From NCBI GenBank assembly GCA_041906305.1, contig JAYRJL010000001.1, positions 1,426,001-1,490,000 of the forward strand: a stretch of DNA of 64,000 bases, read 5' to 3'. Origin of the DNA: SHVZ01 sp041906305 (lineage in GTDB: Bacteria > Pseudomonadota > Alphaproteobacteria > SHVZ01). Position 1 is the stretch's first letter; every line of letters starts with the position of its first letter. This document shows, piece by piece, positions 43,459 through 50,919 of the stretch. The notes below the pieces were generated by a model. That model was not told the DNA's origin. It did not search any database and saw only the letters and a program-made list of their open reading frames with translations. The translations under genes were made by a program, and so were the position numbers.

Positions 43459-44199
43459 TCAGGCGAACCCGCGCTGGTCCTTCAACCGCTCGTAGGCCTG
43501 GGTGATGGTCGCCAGCCGGTCGGTGGCGACCCGGATCGCCTCCTCGGGCATGCCAAGCCCGATCAGACGGTCCGGGTGGTGCTCACGGACCAGCCGGCGG
43601 TAGGCGGCCTTGATCTCTTCGACCGGCGCATCGGCCGGCACCCCCAGCAGCAGGCACGGCTCGCAGGCCATGAACTCCATGTGATGGGCCGCCAGCCGCT
43701 CGAAGGCCTGGGCATCGAAGCCGAAGATCTCCGCGACGCTCCGGAGATAGGCGTGCTCACTGGGCTTGAGCTCGCCATCGGCGGTGGCGATGTGGAAAAG
43801 GCAGTGGATCAGCTCCTCCAGCACGGTCGAGCCCGGGTCGAACAGGCCGGCGAGCTGGCGGGCATAGGCCTCATGGGTCTCGGGCTGGCGCTTGGCCAGG
43901 TCGAATATCTTCTCGAAGTTGGCGACCTCCGATTCGTCGATCTGGAAGACCTGCCGGAAGGCTCGTACCTCGTCGCCGCTGACCTCGCCGTCGACGCTCG
44001 CCATCTTGGCGCCGAGGGCGATGACGCCGAGGGTGAAGGCGGTCGATCGGGTCGGGTCCGGCGCCGGCTTCAGGCGGTCGACGACCTTCTGGATCTCGTC
44101 CTCGTAGGCATAGGCCGCGAGCCCGCCGACCAGGGCGCCGATCGGGCCGCCGACGGCGAAGCCGGCAGCTCCCACCAGGATCTTGTGCCAAAGGGCCAT
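43459..44199 (-). CDS. TerB/DnaJ membrane protein, DjlA-like
   Basis: A 246-residue protein with three parts. A Gly-rich N-terminal hydrophobic helix (about 5-28, ILVGAAGFAVGGPIGALVGGLA) is followed by a TerB-like all-helical domain (about 50-165, with ALGAKMASVDGEVSGDEV and HIATADGELKPSEH) and a C-terminal J domain (about 175-246) with the HPD motif in VREHHPDRL, which activates DnaK. This is the architecture of DjlA, a membrane-anchored co-chaperone. The ATG at 44199 opens MALWHKILVG; an upstream stretch in frame does not fit. Confidence 0.88.
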   Translation of the reverse strand: MALWHKILVGAAGFAVGGPIGALVGGLAAYAYEDEIQKVVDRLKPAPDPTRSTAFTLGVIALGAKMASVDGEVSGDEVRAFRQVFQIDESEVANFEKIFDLAKRQPETHEAYARQLAGLFDPGSTVLEELIHCLFHIATADGELKPSEHAYLRSVAEIFGFDAQAFERLAAHHMEFMACEPCLLLGVPADAPVEEIKAAYRRLVREHHPDRLIGLGMPEEAIRVATDRLATITQAYERLKDQRGFA

Positions 44200-44318
44200 G
44201 GCTGATGGTCGCCGCAGTGCCAAGATCGCGTCAACCTTTCGACACGGGTCGATGCGAGATTGACCGTGGGGCGCGGTCGGCGATACTCCGGCACGCGTGC
44301 TCTTTCCAGGAGGAAAGA

Positions 44319-45311
44319 TTGAGCCGCCGGGTGGTTCGCATACTGGCGTTGGGGCTTGCGTTGGCATGGTCGGCCGCCGCGGGCGCCGAGACCTTGAGGG
44401 CGTCGCACCAGTTCCCGGGGGACGGTATCGACTTCCGCGACGTGGCGATGCGCATGTTCGCGCGCGAGGTCGCCCAGGCCCGCGTCGGTCTCGACGTGAA
44501 GATCTATCCGGCATCCCAGCTTATGCGCCCCCGCGCCCAATGGAGCGCTCTGGGCAAGGGGCAGCTCGAGCTGTCGCTTCTGCCTTTCCACTACGGCGCA
44601 CTCAAGCAGCCGGCCCTCCAGCTCACCTTCATGCCCGGCATCGCGATGTCGCATGCGCATGCGGCGCGACTCAACGAGTCGGTGTTCCTGCGCCGCCTGC
44701 AGGACCATGCGGAGGACGTCGGTGTCGTCGTGCTCGCCGACATCTGGGTCGCCGGCGGCATCGTCTCGCGCGGCGACTGCGTGCTGGAGCCCGAGGACCT
44801 GCGCGGCAAGACGGTGCGAGCCTCCAACAAGTACTACGAGCGGATGGCGACCGCGATGGGCGCGGCGGTCGCCGAGATGGCGCCGGCCGAGATCGCCGGA
44901 TCGCTCGCGGCAGGCCTGATCGAGGTCGCGACCGCCACCAGCGACAACCTGGTACAGCTCAAGCTCTATGAGCAGGCGCAATGCCTGACCGCGCCCAGTG
45001 ACCATCCGTTCCTGATGATCTACGAGCCGATCGTGATCGCGAAGTCGACCTGGGAGCAGTTGAGCACGAGCCAGCGTCGCGCTCTGCAGAAGGTCGCGGA
45101 CAAGGTCGAGATCTGGGCAGCCGATGCCGCGCGCGCCGCCGACCGCGCCATGGTCGAGACTTTCGAGCGCCGGGGCGTGCGCATCGCGCGCCTGAGTGCC
45201 GATCAGGCGAAGCGCTGGCGCCAGCTCGCGATCGACACGGCGCTTGCCGACTTCCGCAAGGAGAACCCGTCGACAGGCCCGCTGATCGACCTGGCGCTGC
45301 AGGTCGAGTAG
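44319..45311 (+). CDS. TRAP transporter solute-binding protein (DctP-like), TTG start
   Basis: A 330-residue periplasmic binding protein of the DctP (TRAP) family. A signal peptide (about 1-23, ILALGLALAWSAAAGA) is followed by the mature protein from ETLRASHQFPG. RAQWSALGKGQLELSLLP, LRGKTVRASNKYYERM and EIAGSLAAGLIEVATA are typical of the fold; an Arg in VRASN is where carboxylates are bound in DctP. The start is TTG at 44319 because CCAGGAGGAAAGA, a very strong ribosome site, ends just before it and no ATG fits. No TRAP membrane genes (DctQ/DctM) are nearby, so it is an orphan receptor. Confidence 0.88.
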   Translation: MSRRVVRILALGLALAWSAAAGAETLRASHQFPGDGIDFRDVAMRMFAREVAQARVGLDVKIYPASQLMRPRAQWSALGKGQLELSLLPFHYGALKQPALQLTFMPGIAMSHAHAARLNESVFLRRLQDHAEDVGVVVLADIWVAGGIVSRGDCVLEPEDLRGKTVRASNKYYERMATAMGAAVAEMAPAEIAGSLAAGLIEVATATSDNLVQLKLYEQAQCLTAPSDHPFLMIYEPIVIAKSTWEQLSTSQRRALQKVADKVEIWAADAARAADRAMVETFERRGVRIARLSADQAKRWRQLAIDTALADFRKENPSTGPLIDLALQVE

Positions 45312-45315
45312 GGAC

Positions 45316-46299
45316 CTATTCCCGCTCGCCGAGGCGCACGTTCTCGGCGAAGTCGTCGATCGCGATGTTGGCACCGCAGACGATCAGGCCGACGCGCTTG
45401 CCCTTGAGGCGATCCTTGAGAGGGCCCAGCAGCGCCGCGGTCGCCGCCGCACCGGCGGGCTCGACCGCGAGCTTCATCTCTCGGAACAGAAGCGCCATCG
45501 CGCGGCGGAAGGCCTGGTCCTCCAGCAGCACGATCTCGTCGATGTGCTTGCGGCACAGCTCGAAGGCGAGCGGCGTCGTGAACGGTGGCGCCAACGAGTC
45601 GGCGATGGTGTCGATCCTGTCGAGACGCTCGGGCTTGCCGGATTTGAAGCTGCGGCTCATCGCGTCCGCGCCGACTGGCTCGACGCCATAGACGGCGCAG
45701 TGGGGCTGCGCCAGCTTGATCGCGGTCGAGACGCCGGAGGCGAGGCCGCCGCCGCCGACCGGCACGATCACCGCGTCGAGCTTGCCGGCCTGATCCGAGA
45801 ACTCGAGGCCGAGCGTGCCGGTGCCCTTCGACGTCCAGGGACCCTCGAACGGATGGACGAAGGAACGGCCCTCGTCGGCCTCGATCTTCTTCACCATCTC
45901 GAAGCCTTCGACGACGTTGTCGGCCCGAATGACTTCGGCGCCATAAGCCTTGGCCCGGGCGACGCGCGCCTCGTTGGCGTTCTTCGCCATCACCACCTTC
46001 GCCGAGGTGCCGACCGTCTTCGCCGCGTAGGCGGCGGCGATGGCATGGTTGCCGGCGGAGATCGTGACGATGCCGCGGCCGAGCTGCTCCTTGGAGAGAT
46101 TGAGCATGACCGCGACCGCACCGCGCGCCTTGAACGATCCCGTATGCTGGAAAAGCTCGAGCTTCAGCACCACTTCTGTGGAACCCATCGCAGCTCCGAT
46201 CTCGCGGCCCTTCCAGGTGTGGATCGGGGTCGTGAGGACGTGCGGGTCGATCAGGGCACGGGTCTGGCGGATCTCGTCCAGAGTGGGCACGTTGGTCAT
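45316..46299 (-). CDS. Threonine/serine dehydratase-like PLP enzyme
   Basis: A 327-residue fold-type II PLP enzyme resembling threonine ammonia-lyase, serine racemase and related deaminases. The PLP Lys is K57 in HTGSFKARGA; the substrate loop is SAGNHA; the phosphate loop is GGGGLASG (about 178-185). No regulatory ACT domain, so it is the catabolic or racemase type rather than IlvA. It faces the TRAP receptor gene tail to tail, and its start ATG at 46299 lies divergent from the hypothetical gene at 46383. Substrate specificity cannot be read from the sequence. Confidence 0.88.
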   Translation of the reverse strand: MTNVPTLDEIRQTRALIDPHVLTTPIHTWKGREIGAAMGSTEVVLKLELFQHTGSFKARGAVAVMLNLSKEQLGRGIVTISAGNHAIAAAYAAKTVGTSAKVVMAKNANEARVARAKAYGAEVIRADNVVEGFEMVKKIEADEGRSFVHPFEGPWTSKGTGTLGLEFSDQAGKLDAVIVPVGGGGLASGVSTAIKLAQPHCAVYGVEPVGADAMSRSFKSGKPERLDRIDTIADSLAPPFTTPLAFELCRKHIDEIVLLEDQAFRRAMALLFREMKLAVEPAGAAATAALLGPLKDRLKGKRVGLIVCGANIAIDDFAENVRLGERE

Positions 46300-46382
46300 C
46301 TGCGGGGCTTTCGCGGGGGACAGGAGCGGGGCGCCAGGGGTACCATCGGCGCCTCCTAAGGTGAAGAGCAGGAGTTTCGAGT

Positions 46383-46832
46383 ATGGCGGCGCGTTACGTG
46401 ATGGACCGGAACGAGGTGGCGAAGCTGCTCGAGGAGTGCAAATCGCTCGGCTGCATCGACGCGCTCGATGCCAAGACCGACCGCGTCCTGTTCGCGCCCA
46501 ACGGCGAAGCCGAGGCCGAGGCGATGATCGAGGCCGGCAGCCCCGTTGCGCTGTGGAGCCGTGACGACAAGGGCTTCGTCGCCGTTGCCGACCTCAAGCC
46601 GCTTCCCGAGGGCGTCTCGGTCGCGTCCCTTGCTCAATCGGACAAGCCTTTCGGCATCCCGGTCGAGCCGACGGGTCGCTTCGCCGCCGTATCGCTCGCC
46701 AAGGCATTTCCGGAGGCCGACGAGACCAAGTGGAAGAAGCTGATGCGGCTCGGCGGCTGCCGGCGCGACCGGATCACGCGGGCCGAGATGGACATCGAGG
46801 CGCTGCTCGCCAAGTTCAAGCCCGCGCCCTAG
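46383..46832 (+). CDS. Hypothetical protein, 149 aa
   Basis: A soluble protein of no family I recognise. It has no signal peptide or membrane helix and has alternating charged and hydrophobic runs. Two Cys residues near the N-terminus (KSLGCIDAL, and LEECK) and one in RLGGCRRDR are the only unusual residues. A good ribosome site (CAGGAG, eight bases before ATG 46383) supports translation. Followed at about 65 bases by the FAD oxidase gene on the same strand; the gap is large enough that co-transcription is possible but not proved. Confidence 0.7.
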   Translation: MAARYVMDRNEVAKLLEECKSLGCIDALDAKTDRVLFAPNGEAEAEAMIEAGSPVALWSRDDKGFVAVADLKPLPEGVSVASLAQSDKPFGIPVEPTGRFAAVSLAKAFPEADETKWKKLMRLGGCRRDRITRAEMDIEALLAKFKPAP

Positions 46833-46896
46833 GCGCGGCTTGCCCACCCCTGACCGGGCGACTAACCTCGTTTCGAGCCCTTTTCCCGGAGCCGCC

Positions 46897-48282
46897 ATGA
46901 CCGCGCAACCCGCCCAGCGTTCGGGCGCGATCGACATCCTGAAGCAGATGCTCGGCGACCGCCTGTCGACGGCGATGGCCGTCCGCCAGCAGCATGGCAA
47001 GGACGAGAGCTATCACACGCCGCACGCCCCGGAAGCGGTCGCCTTCGCGCAGTCGACCGAGGAAGTGTCGGAGATCGTCAAGGTTTGCGCCCGCTTCAAG
47101 ACGCCGGTGATCCCGTTCGGCACCGGCACCTCGCTCGAGGGCGGCGTCGCGGCGCTGCACGGCGGCATCTGCATCGACGTCAGCCAGATGAACAAGGTCC
47201 TGCAGGTCAACGTCGAGGATCTCGACGTCACCGTTCAGGCCGGGGTCACCCGCAAGCAGCTGAACGAGTACATCCGCGACACCGGCCTTTTCTTCCCGAT
47301 CGATCCGGGCGCCGACGCCTCGCTCGGCGGCATGGCGGCGACGCGCGCGTCGGGCACCAATGCCGTCCGCTACGGCACCATGCGCGAGAACGTGCTGTCG
47401 CTGACCGTGGTCGCGGCCGACGGTCGGATCATCAAGACGGCGCGCCGCTCGCGGAAATCGGCGGCGGGCTACGACCTGACGCGTCTGTTCGTCGGATCCG
47501 AAGGCACGCTCGGCGTCATCACCGAGGTGACGCTTCGCCTCTACGGCGTGCCGGAGGCGATGTCGGCGGCGGTCTGCGCCTATCCGTCGATCGGCGATGC
47601 GGTGAACACCGTGATCCAGACGATCCAGGCCGGCGTGCCGGTGGCGCGCATCGAGCTGCTGGACGAGGTGCAGATGGGCGCATGCGTCACCCACTCGAAG
47701 CTCGACTACAAGGTGGCGCCGACCCTGTTCTTCGAATTCCACGGCAGCAATGCGGGGGTGAAGGAGCAGGCGGAAACCGTGCAGGCAATCTCCGCCGAGC
47801 ATGGCGGCACCGACTTCAAATGGGCGACCCGCCAGGAGGACCGCACCAAGCTGTGGGAGGCGCGGCATCGCGCCTACTACTCGGCGCTGGCGCTTCGCCC
47901 GGGTGCCAAGGGTTGGCCGACCGACGTCTGCGTGCCGATCTCGAAGCTCGCCGAGTGCATCCTCGAGACCAAGAAGGACATCGAGGAGTCGGGCCTGCTG
48001 GCACCGATGGTCGGTCATGTCGGCGACGGCAACTTCCACCTGGTCTACGTGATCGACCCGGAGAACCCGGACGAGCTCAAGCGCGCGTCGGCGCATAACG
48101 ACCGCATGATCGCGCGTGCGCTCGCGATGGGCGGCACCTGCACCGGCGAGCACGGTGTCGGCTACGGCAAGATGGCGTTCTTGCAGGCCGAGCACGGCGA
48201 CGCGGTCAGCCTGATGCGCTCGATCAAGATGGCGCTCGACCCGGACAACATCATGAACCCGGGCAAGGTCGTCTCGGTGTGA
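46897..48282 (+). CDS. FAD-linked oxidase, GlcD/D-lactate dehydrogenase-like
   Basis: A 461-residue flavoprotein of the FAD-linked oxidase C-terminal/GlcD family, which oxidises 2-hydroxy acids such as D-lactate or glycolate. FAD-binding region (about 40-215): VIPFGTGTSLEGG, IDPGADASLGGMAATRASGTN and GSEGTLGVITEVTLRL. The C-terminal domain has the metal/substrate His residues in VGHVGDGNFH and GTCTGEHGVG, and the end is LDPDNIMNPGKV. The ATG at 46897 opens MTAQPAQRSG after CCGGAGCC; the frame is also open 57 bases upstream. The next gene overlaps by 4 bases. Confidence 0.93.
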   Translation: MTAQPAQRSGAIDILKQMLGDRLSTAMAVRQQHGKDESYHTPHAPEAVAFAQSTEEVSEIVKVCARFKTPVIPFGTGTSLEGGVAALHGGICIDVSQMNKVLQVNVEDLDVTVQAGVTRKQLNEYIRDTGLFFPIDPGADASLGGMAATRASGTNAVRYGTMRENVLSLTVVAADGRIIKTARRSRKSAAGYDLTRLFVGSEGTLGVITEVTLRLYGVPEAMSAAVCAYPSIGDAVNTVIQTIQAGVPVARIELLDEVQMGACVTHSKLDYKVAPTLFFEFHGSNAGVKEQAETVQAISAEHGGTDFKWATRQEDRTKLWEARHRAYYSALALRPGAKGWPTDVCVPISKLAECILETKKDIEESGLLAPMVGHVGDGNFHLVYVIDPENPDELKRASAHNDRMIARALAMGGTCTGEHGVGYGKMAFLQAEHGDAVSLMRSIKMALDPDNIMNPGKVVSV

Positions 48283-48650
48283 GCGCCCCGCTCGATCCCG
48301 CGTCGATCGAGGGCTATCACGCGCATGTCTATTACGCGCCCGAGACGCGGCATGTCGCCGAGACGATCCGCGAGGCGATCGGTGCCGGCTTCCCGGCGGC
48401 GCTGCTCGGCCGCTGGCACGACAAGCCGGTGGGCCCCCACCCCATCTCGATGTACCAGGTGGCCTTTCCGGTCGAGGACTTTCCACGGCTGGTGCCATGG
48501 CTCATGTTGAACCGGAACGACCTGACCGTGCTGGTTCATCCGCTGACCGGCGACGACTACGAGGACCACGCGACGCACCCGCTCTGGCTGGGCGCCGTCC
48601 TCCCGCTGAAGCTCGGGATCCTGAAGCGCCGCGGCGAGGTCAGCCCTTAG
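48279..48650 (+). CDS. DOPA 4,5-dioxygenase family protein
   Basis: A 123-residue protein matching the DOPA 4,5-dioxygenase family (the fungal betalain enzyme and bacterial relatives). Conserved His-rich elements: GYHAHVYY (residues 12-19), PHPISMYQVAF and LVHPLTGDDYEDHATHPLWLG. Bacterial members seldom have proven activity and often act on unknown catechols. The start is GTG at 48279, overlapping the FAD oxidase stop (GTGA). It ends 11 bases into the opposite-strand P460-like gene. Confidence 0.85.
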   Translation: MSAPLDPASIEGYHAHVYYAPETRHVAETIREAIGAGFPAALLGRWHDKPVGPHPISMYQVAFPVEDFPRLVPWLMLNRNDLTVLVHPLTGDDYEDHATHPLWLGAVLPLKLGILKRRGEVSP

Positions 48651-49314
48651 GCCGGTACGGCGGCGGCACGAAGAACAGGAAGTCCTGGCGCCACGCGCTC
48701 TTGTGGCATTCGACGCAGAACTCGACCTTGTCGCCGTCGCGCCCGCGGCTCTCGCCGACGATCGCGCCGCTCGGCGCGATCAGCGTGAACTTCCAGTCGC
48801 CGACGCGCTCGTCGTAGCCTTTCGGCATCCGCTCGATCACGAACTGCGGGTCGATGATCGCGGTGCCGGACTGCAGCATGCGGTAGCTGCGCTTGGTGAC
48901 GATCGCGCCTACGGGCAAGGGCGGACCGTCCTCGAATTTGAGGAAGCCGTTAGCGGCGGCGTTGCCGGCGACCTCGAGATAGCGGCCGTGCTCGGATGAA
49001 TAGAACTGGCTCGAGAAGCGCCGCCACTCGCCCGAGCCCCTGAGCCTCGGATCGTCGCTCGCGTTCGCCAGCGCCACCAGGCGAGAACGCATGCAGTCGC
49101 CGATCGCGGCCATCTCCGGGTCGGTGAGCTCCGGGGTCGGCAGCACGCTCGGGCGCGGGGGGATGTCGGCCGGCCGCGAGGCAGGCGGCTGACGCTCATA
49201 GGCGGCGGCGAGCCGCGGCACAACGCATCCTTCCGGCGGCACGACAGCGGTTTGCGGCTGGCAGCCGGCGAGGACGAAAATCGCAAGCGACGCCACCATG
49301 GCCTTAGCGTTCAT
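48640..49314 (-). CDS. Lipoprotein with cytochrome P460-like domain
   Basis: A 224-residue exported protein. The signal peptide ends in LAGC with C18 as lipid attachment, followed by a Pro-rich linker (about 25-60). The C-terminal domain (about 95-215) resembles cytochrome P460: FSSQFYSSEHGRYLEVAGN, KRSYRMLQSG and GDWKFTLIAPSG, ending in a heme attachment motif C200-VE-C203-H204. K174 in GDWKF may be the cross-link Lys of the family, but that is uncertain. It would be anchored to a membrane on the periplasmic side. Family members oxidise hydroxylamine or bind NO. The start at 49314 has AAGGACGGA just upstream. Confidence 0.75.
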   Translation of the reverse strand: MNAKAMVASLAIFVLAGCQPQTAVVPPEGCVVPRLAAAYERQPPASRPADIPPRPSVLPTPELTDPEMAAIGDCMRSRLVALANASDDPRLRGSGEWRRFSSQFYSSEHGRYLEVAGNAAANGFLKFEDGPPLPVGAIVTKRSYRMLQSGTAIIDPQFVIERMPKGYDERVGDWKFTLIAPSGAIVGESRGRDGDKVEFCVECHKSAWRQDFLFFVPPPYRPKG

Positions 49315-49424
49315 TCCGTCCTTCCTGGCCATCCTTCGACGATTCGTAGCAGATCGGGCGTCGCGCGTGCATGCGATGCGGAAAGCCGTGCAACCGGCCG
49401 CGGATGCGCTATGTAAGAAGGATC

Positions 49425-49946
49425 ATGCGAGCGGAAGCCTCGGGCAACGGGACGGCAGGCGAGATCGGCGTCGAAGCGCTGCGGACGGCGCTCGGCCGCT
49501 TCGCCACCGGAGTCACCGTGATCACCTGCCGATCGGCGGAAGGAGTCCTGGTCGGGCTCACCGCCAACTCCTTCAATTCCGTGTCGCTCGATCCGCCGCT
49601 GATCCTGTGGAGCCTGTCGAAGCGCGCGCGGAGCCTGGAGGCGTTCCGGGCCGCGACCCATTTCGGCGTCAACGTCCTCGCCTGGGACCAGGTCGAGGTG
49701 GCACAGCGCTTTTCGAGCCCGGTCGCCGACCGCTTCGCGGGCGTCGCCTTCCACGAAGGCGAAGGCGGCGTGCCGCTGCTCGACGGCTGCGTCGCGCGCT
49801 TCGTCTGCGTGACCCATCATCAGTACGAGGGCGGAGACCACCTGATTTTCGTCGGCCGGGTGCATACGTGCTCGGCCGAGGACAAGCCGGCGCTGGTCTA
49901 TTACGGCAGCCGCTATGCGATGACCGCCGATCACCCGGGCTGCTAG
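49425..49946 (+). CDS. Flavin reductase-like (FMN-binding) protein
   Basis: A 173-residue flavin reductase-domain protein of the HpaC/DIM6 group, which reduces FMN or FAD with NADH for a partner monooxygenase. FATGVTVITCRSAEGVLVGLTANSFNSVSLDPPLILWSL shows the FMN-binding strand-turn pattern. The ATG at 49425 follows AAGAAGGATC. It is convergent with the paaG-like gene, overlapping by 4 bases at 49943-49946. No monooxygenase partner is adjacent, so the role is unassigned. Confidence 0.88.
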   Translation: MRAEASGNGTAGEIGVEALRTALGRFATGVTVITCRSAEGVLVGLTANSFNSVSLDPPLILWSLSKRARSLEAFRAATHFGVNVLAWDQVEVAQRFSSPVADRFAGVAFHEGEGGVPLLDGCVARFVCVTHHQYEGGDHLIFVGRVHTCSAEDKPALVYYGSRYAMTADHPGC

Positions 49947-50731
49947 CGACCGGTGAACTTCGCCGGTCGCTTCTCGCGGAAGGCGGCCACGCCCTCCTTG
50001 AAGTCGTCGGTTCGGCCGAGCTCGCCCTGCAGGTCGCGCTCGAGGTCGAGCTGCTGGTCGAGCGAATTGGTCTCGGCGGCGGCGAGTGCCTTCTTGATCA
50101 GGCCGAGCGCCTTGGTCGGCTGGGTCGCCAGATGGCGGGCGAGCCTCGACGCCTCCTCCATCAGCTTGCCGTCGTCGACCGTCTTCCAGATCAGGCCCCA
50201 GCTTTCGGCCTGCTCGGCCGGCAGCTTGTCGCCGAGCATCGCCAGCGCCGCGGCCCGGGCGCGACCGACATGGCGCGGCAGGAACCAGGTGCTGCCGGCG
50301 TCGGGGATCAGCCCGATCCTGGCGAAGGCCTGGATGAAGGACGCCGACTTCGCCGCCATCACCAGGTCGCAGGCGAGCGCGATGCTGGCTCCGGCACCCG
50401 CCGCGATGCCGTTGACCGCGGCGATGATCGGCTTCGGCAGGTCGCGCATGGCGCGGATCAAAGGGTTGTAGGTGCTGTCGAGGGCCTTCGCGAGGTCGGG
50501 TACGCCGCCCGGGCTCAAGGCCGCGGAGTCGACGAGATCCGCGCCGGAGCAGAAGCCGCGGCCTGCGCCGGTCAGGATCAGGCACCGGATCTCGGCATCG
50601 CCTGCCGCGCGATCGAGCGCCTGGCGGAGATCGGCGTGAAGCTGGCGGTTGAGAGCGTTCAGGCTGTCGGGCCGGTTCAGCGTCAGTGTCGCGACCCCGG
50701 CCTCGGCCTTGTAGAGAACCGTCTCGGTCAT
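49943..50731 (-). CDS. paaG: Enoyl-CoA hydratase/isomerase, PaaG-like
   Basis: A 262-residue crotonase-fold enzyme. AAVNGIAAGAGASIALACDLVMAA forms the oxyanion hole, and RIGLIPDAGSTWFLPRHVG has an Asp where hydratases have Glu, the feature of PaaG, the ring-opening 1,2-epoxyphenylacetyl-CoA isomerase. The end, KEGVAAFREKRPAKFTGR, also resembles PaaG. The rest of the paa pathway is absent from the window. Its start ATG at 50731 overlaps the small lipoprotein stop as ATGA, so it belongs to the phosphonate transport operon by layout. Other isomerases of the family are possible. Confidence 0.8.
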   Translation of the reverse strand: MTETVLYKAEAGVATLTLNRPDSLNALNRQLHADLRQALDRAAGDAEIRCLILTGAGRGFCSGADLVDSAALSPGGVPDLAKALDSTYNPLIRAMRDLPKPIIAAVNGIAAGAGASIALACDLVMAAKSASFIQAFARIGLIPDAGSTWFLPRHVGRARAAALAMLGDKLPAEQAESWGLIWKTVDDGKLMEEASRLARHLATQPTKALGLIKKALAAAETNSLDQQLDLERDLQGELGRTDDFKEGVAAFREKRPAKFTGR

Positions 50732-50919
50732 GGCCGCCCCGGGCAGCTGTAGGTGTGAGGACTCGCGGTCGAGCCGTCGGGGCAGGTATTGGCGCAGTTG
50801 CGCGCGGCGGTGCAGGCGGCGCGGGCGACGTTCTCCACCGTCTTCACGGCGACGTCCTGGACCGACGTGCAGCCGGAGACGAGAATAACGGCCGCGAACG
50901 CGAGAAGGGAACGCATCAT
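50728..50919 (-). CDS. Very small Cys-rich lipoprotein
   Basis: A 63-residue protein on its own ATG at 50919 (or the one directly after). The lipobox is LVSGC, with C17 as lipidated Cys. The mature part of 47 residues contains four more Cys, in ARAACTAARNCANTCPDG and the terminal TYSCPGRP, as well as an Ala/Val helix. No family known to me. It overlaps the ABC permease stop by 4 bases upstream and the paaG-like start by 4 bases downstream, so it is co-translated with both. This strict coupling and the clear lipobox are the support for a gene. Confidence 0.7.
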   Translation of the reverse strand: MMRSLLAFAAVILVSGCTSVQDVAVKTVENVARAACTAARNCANTCPDGSTASPHTYSCPGRP

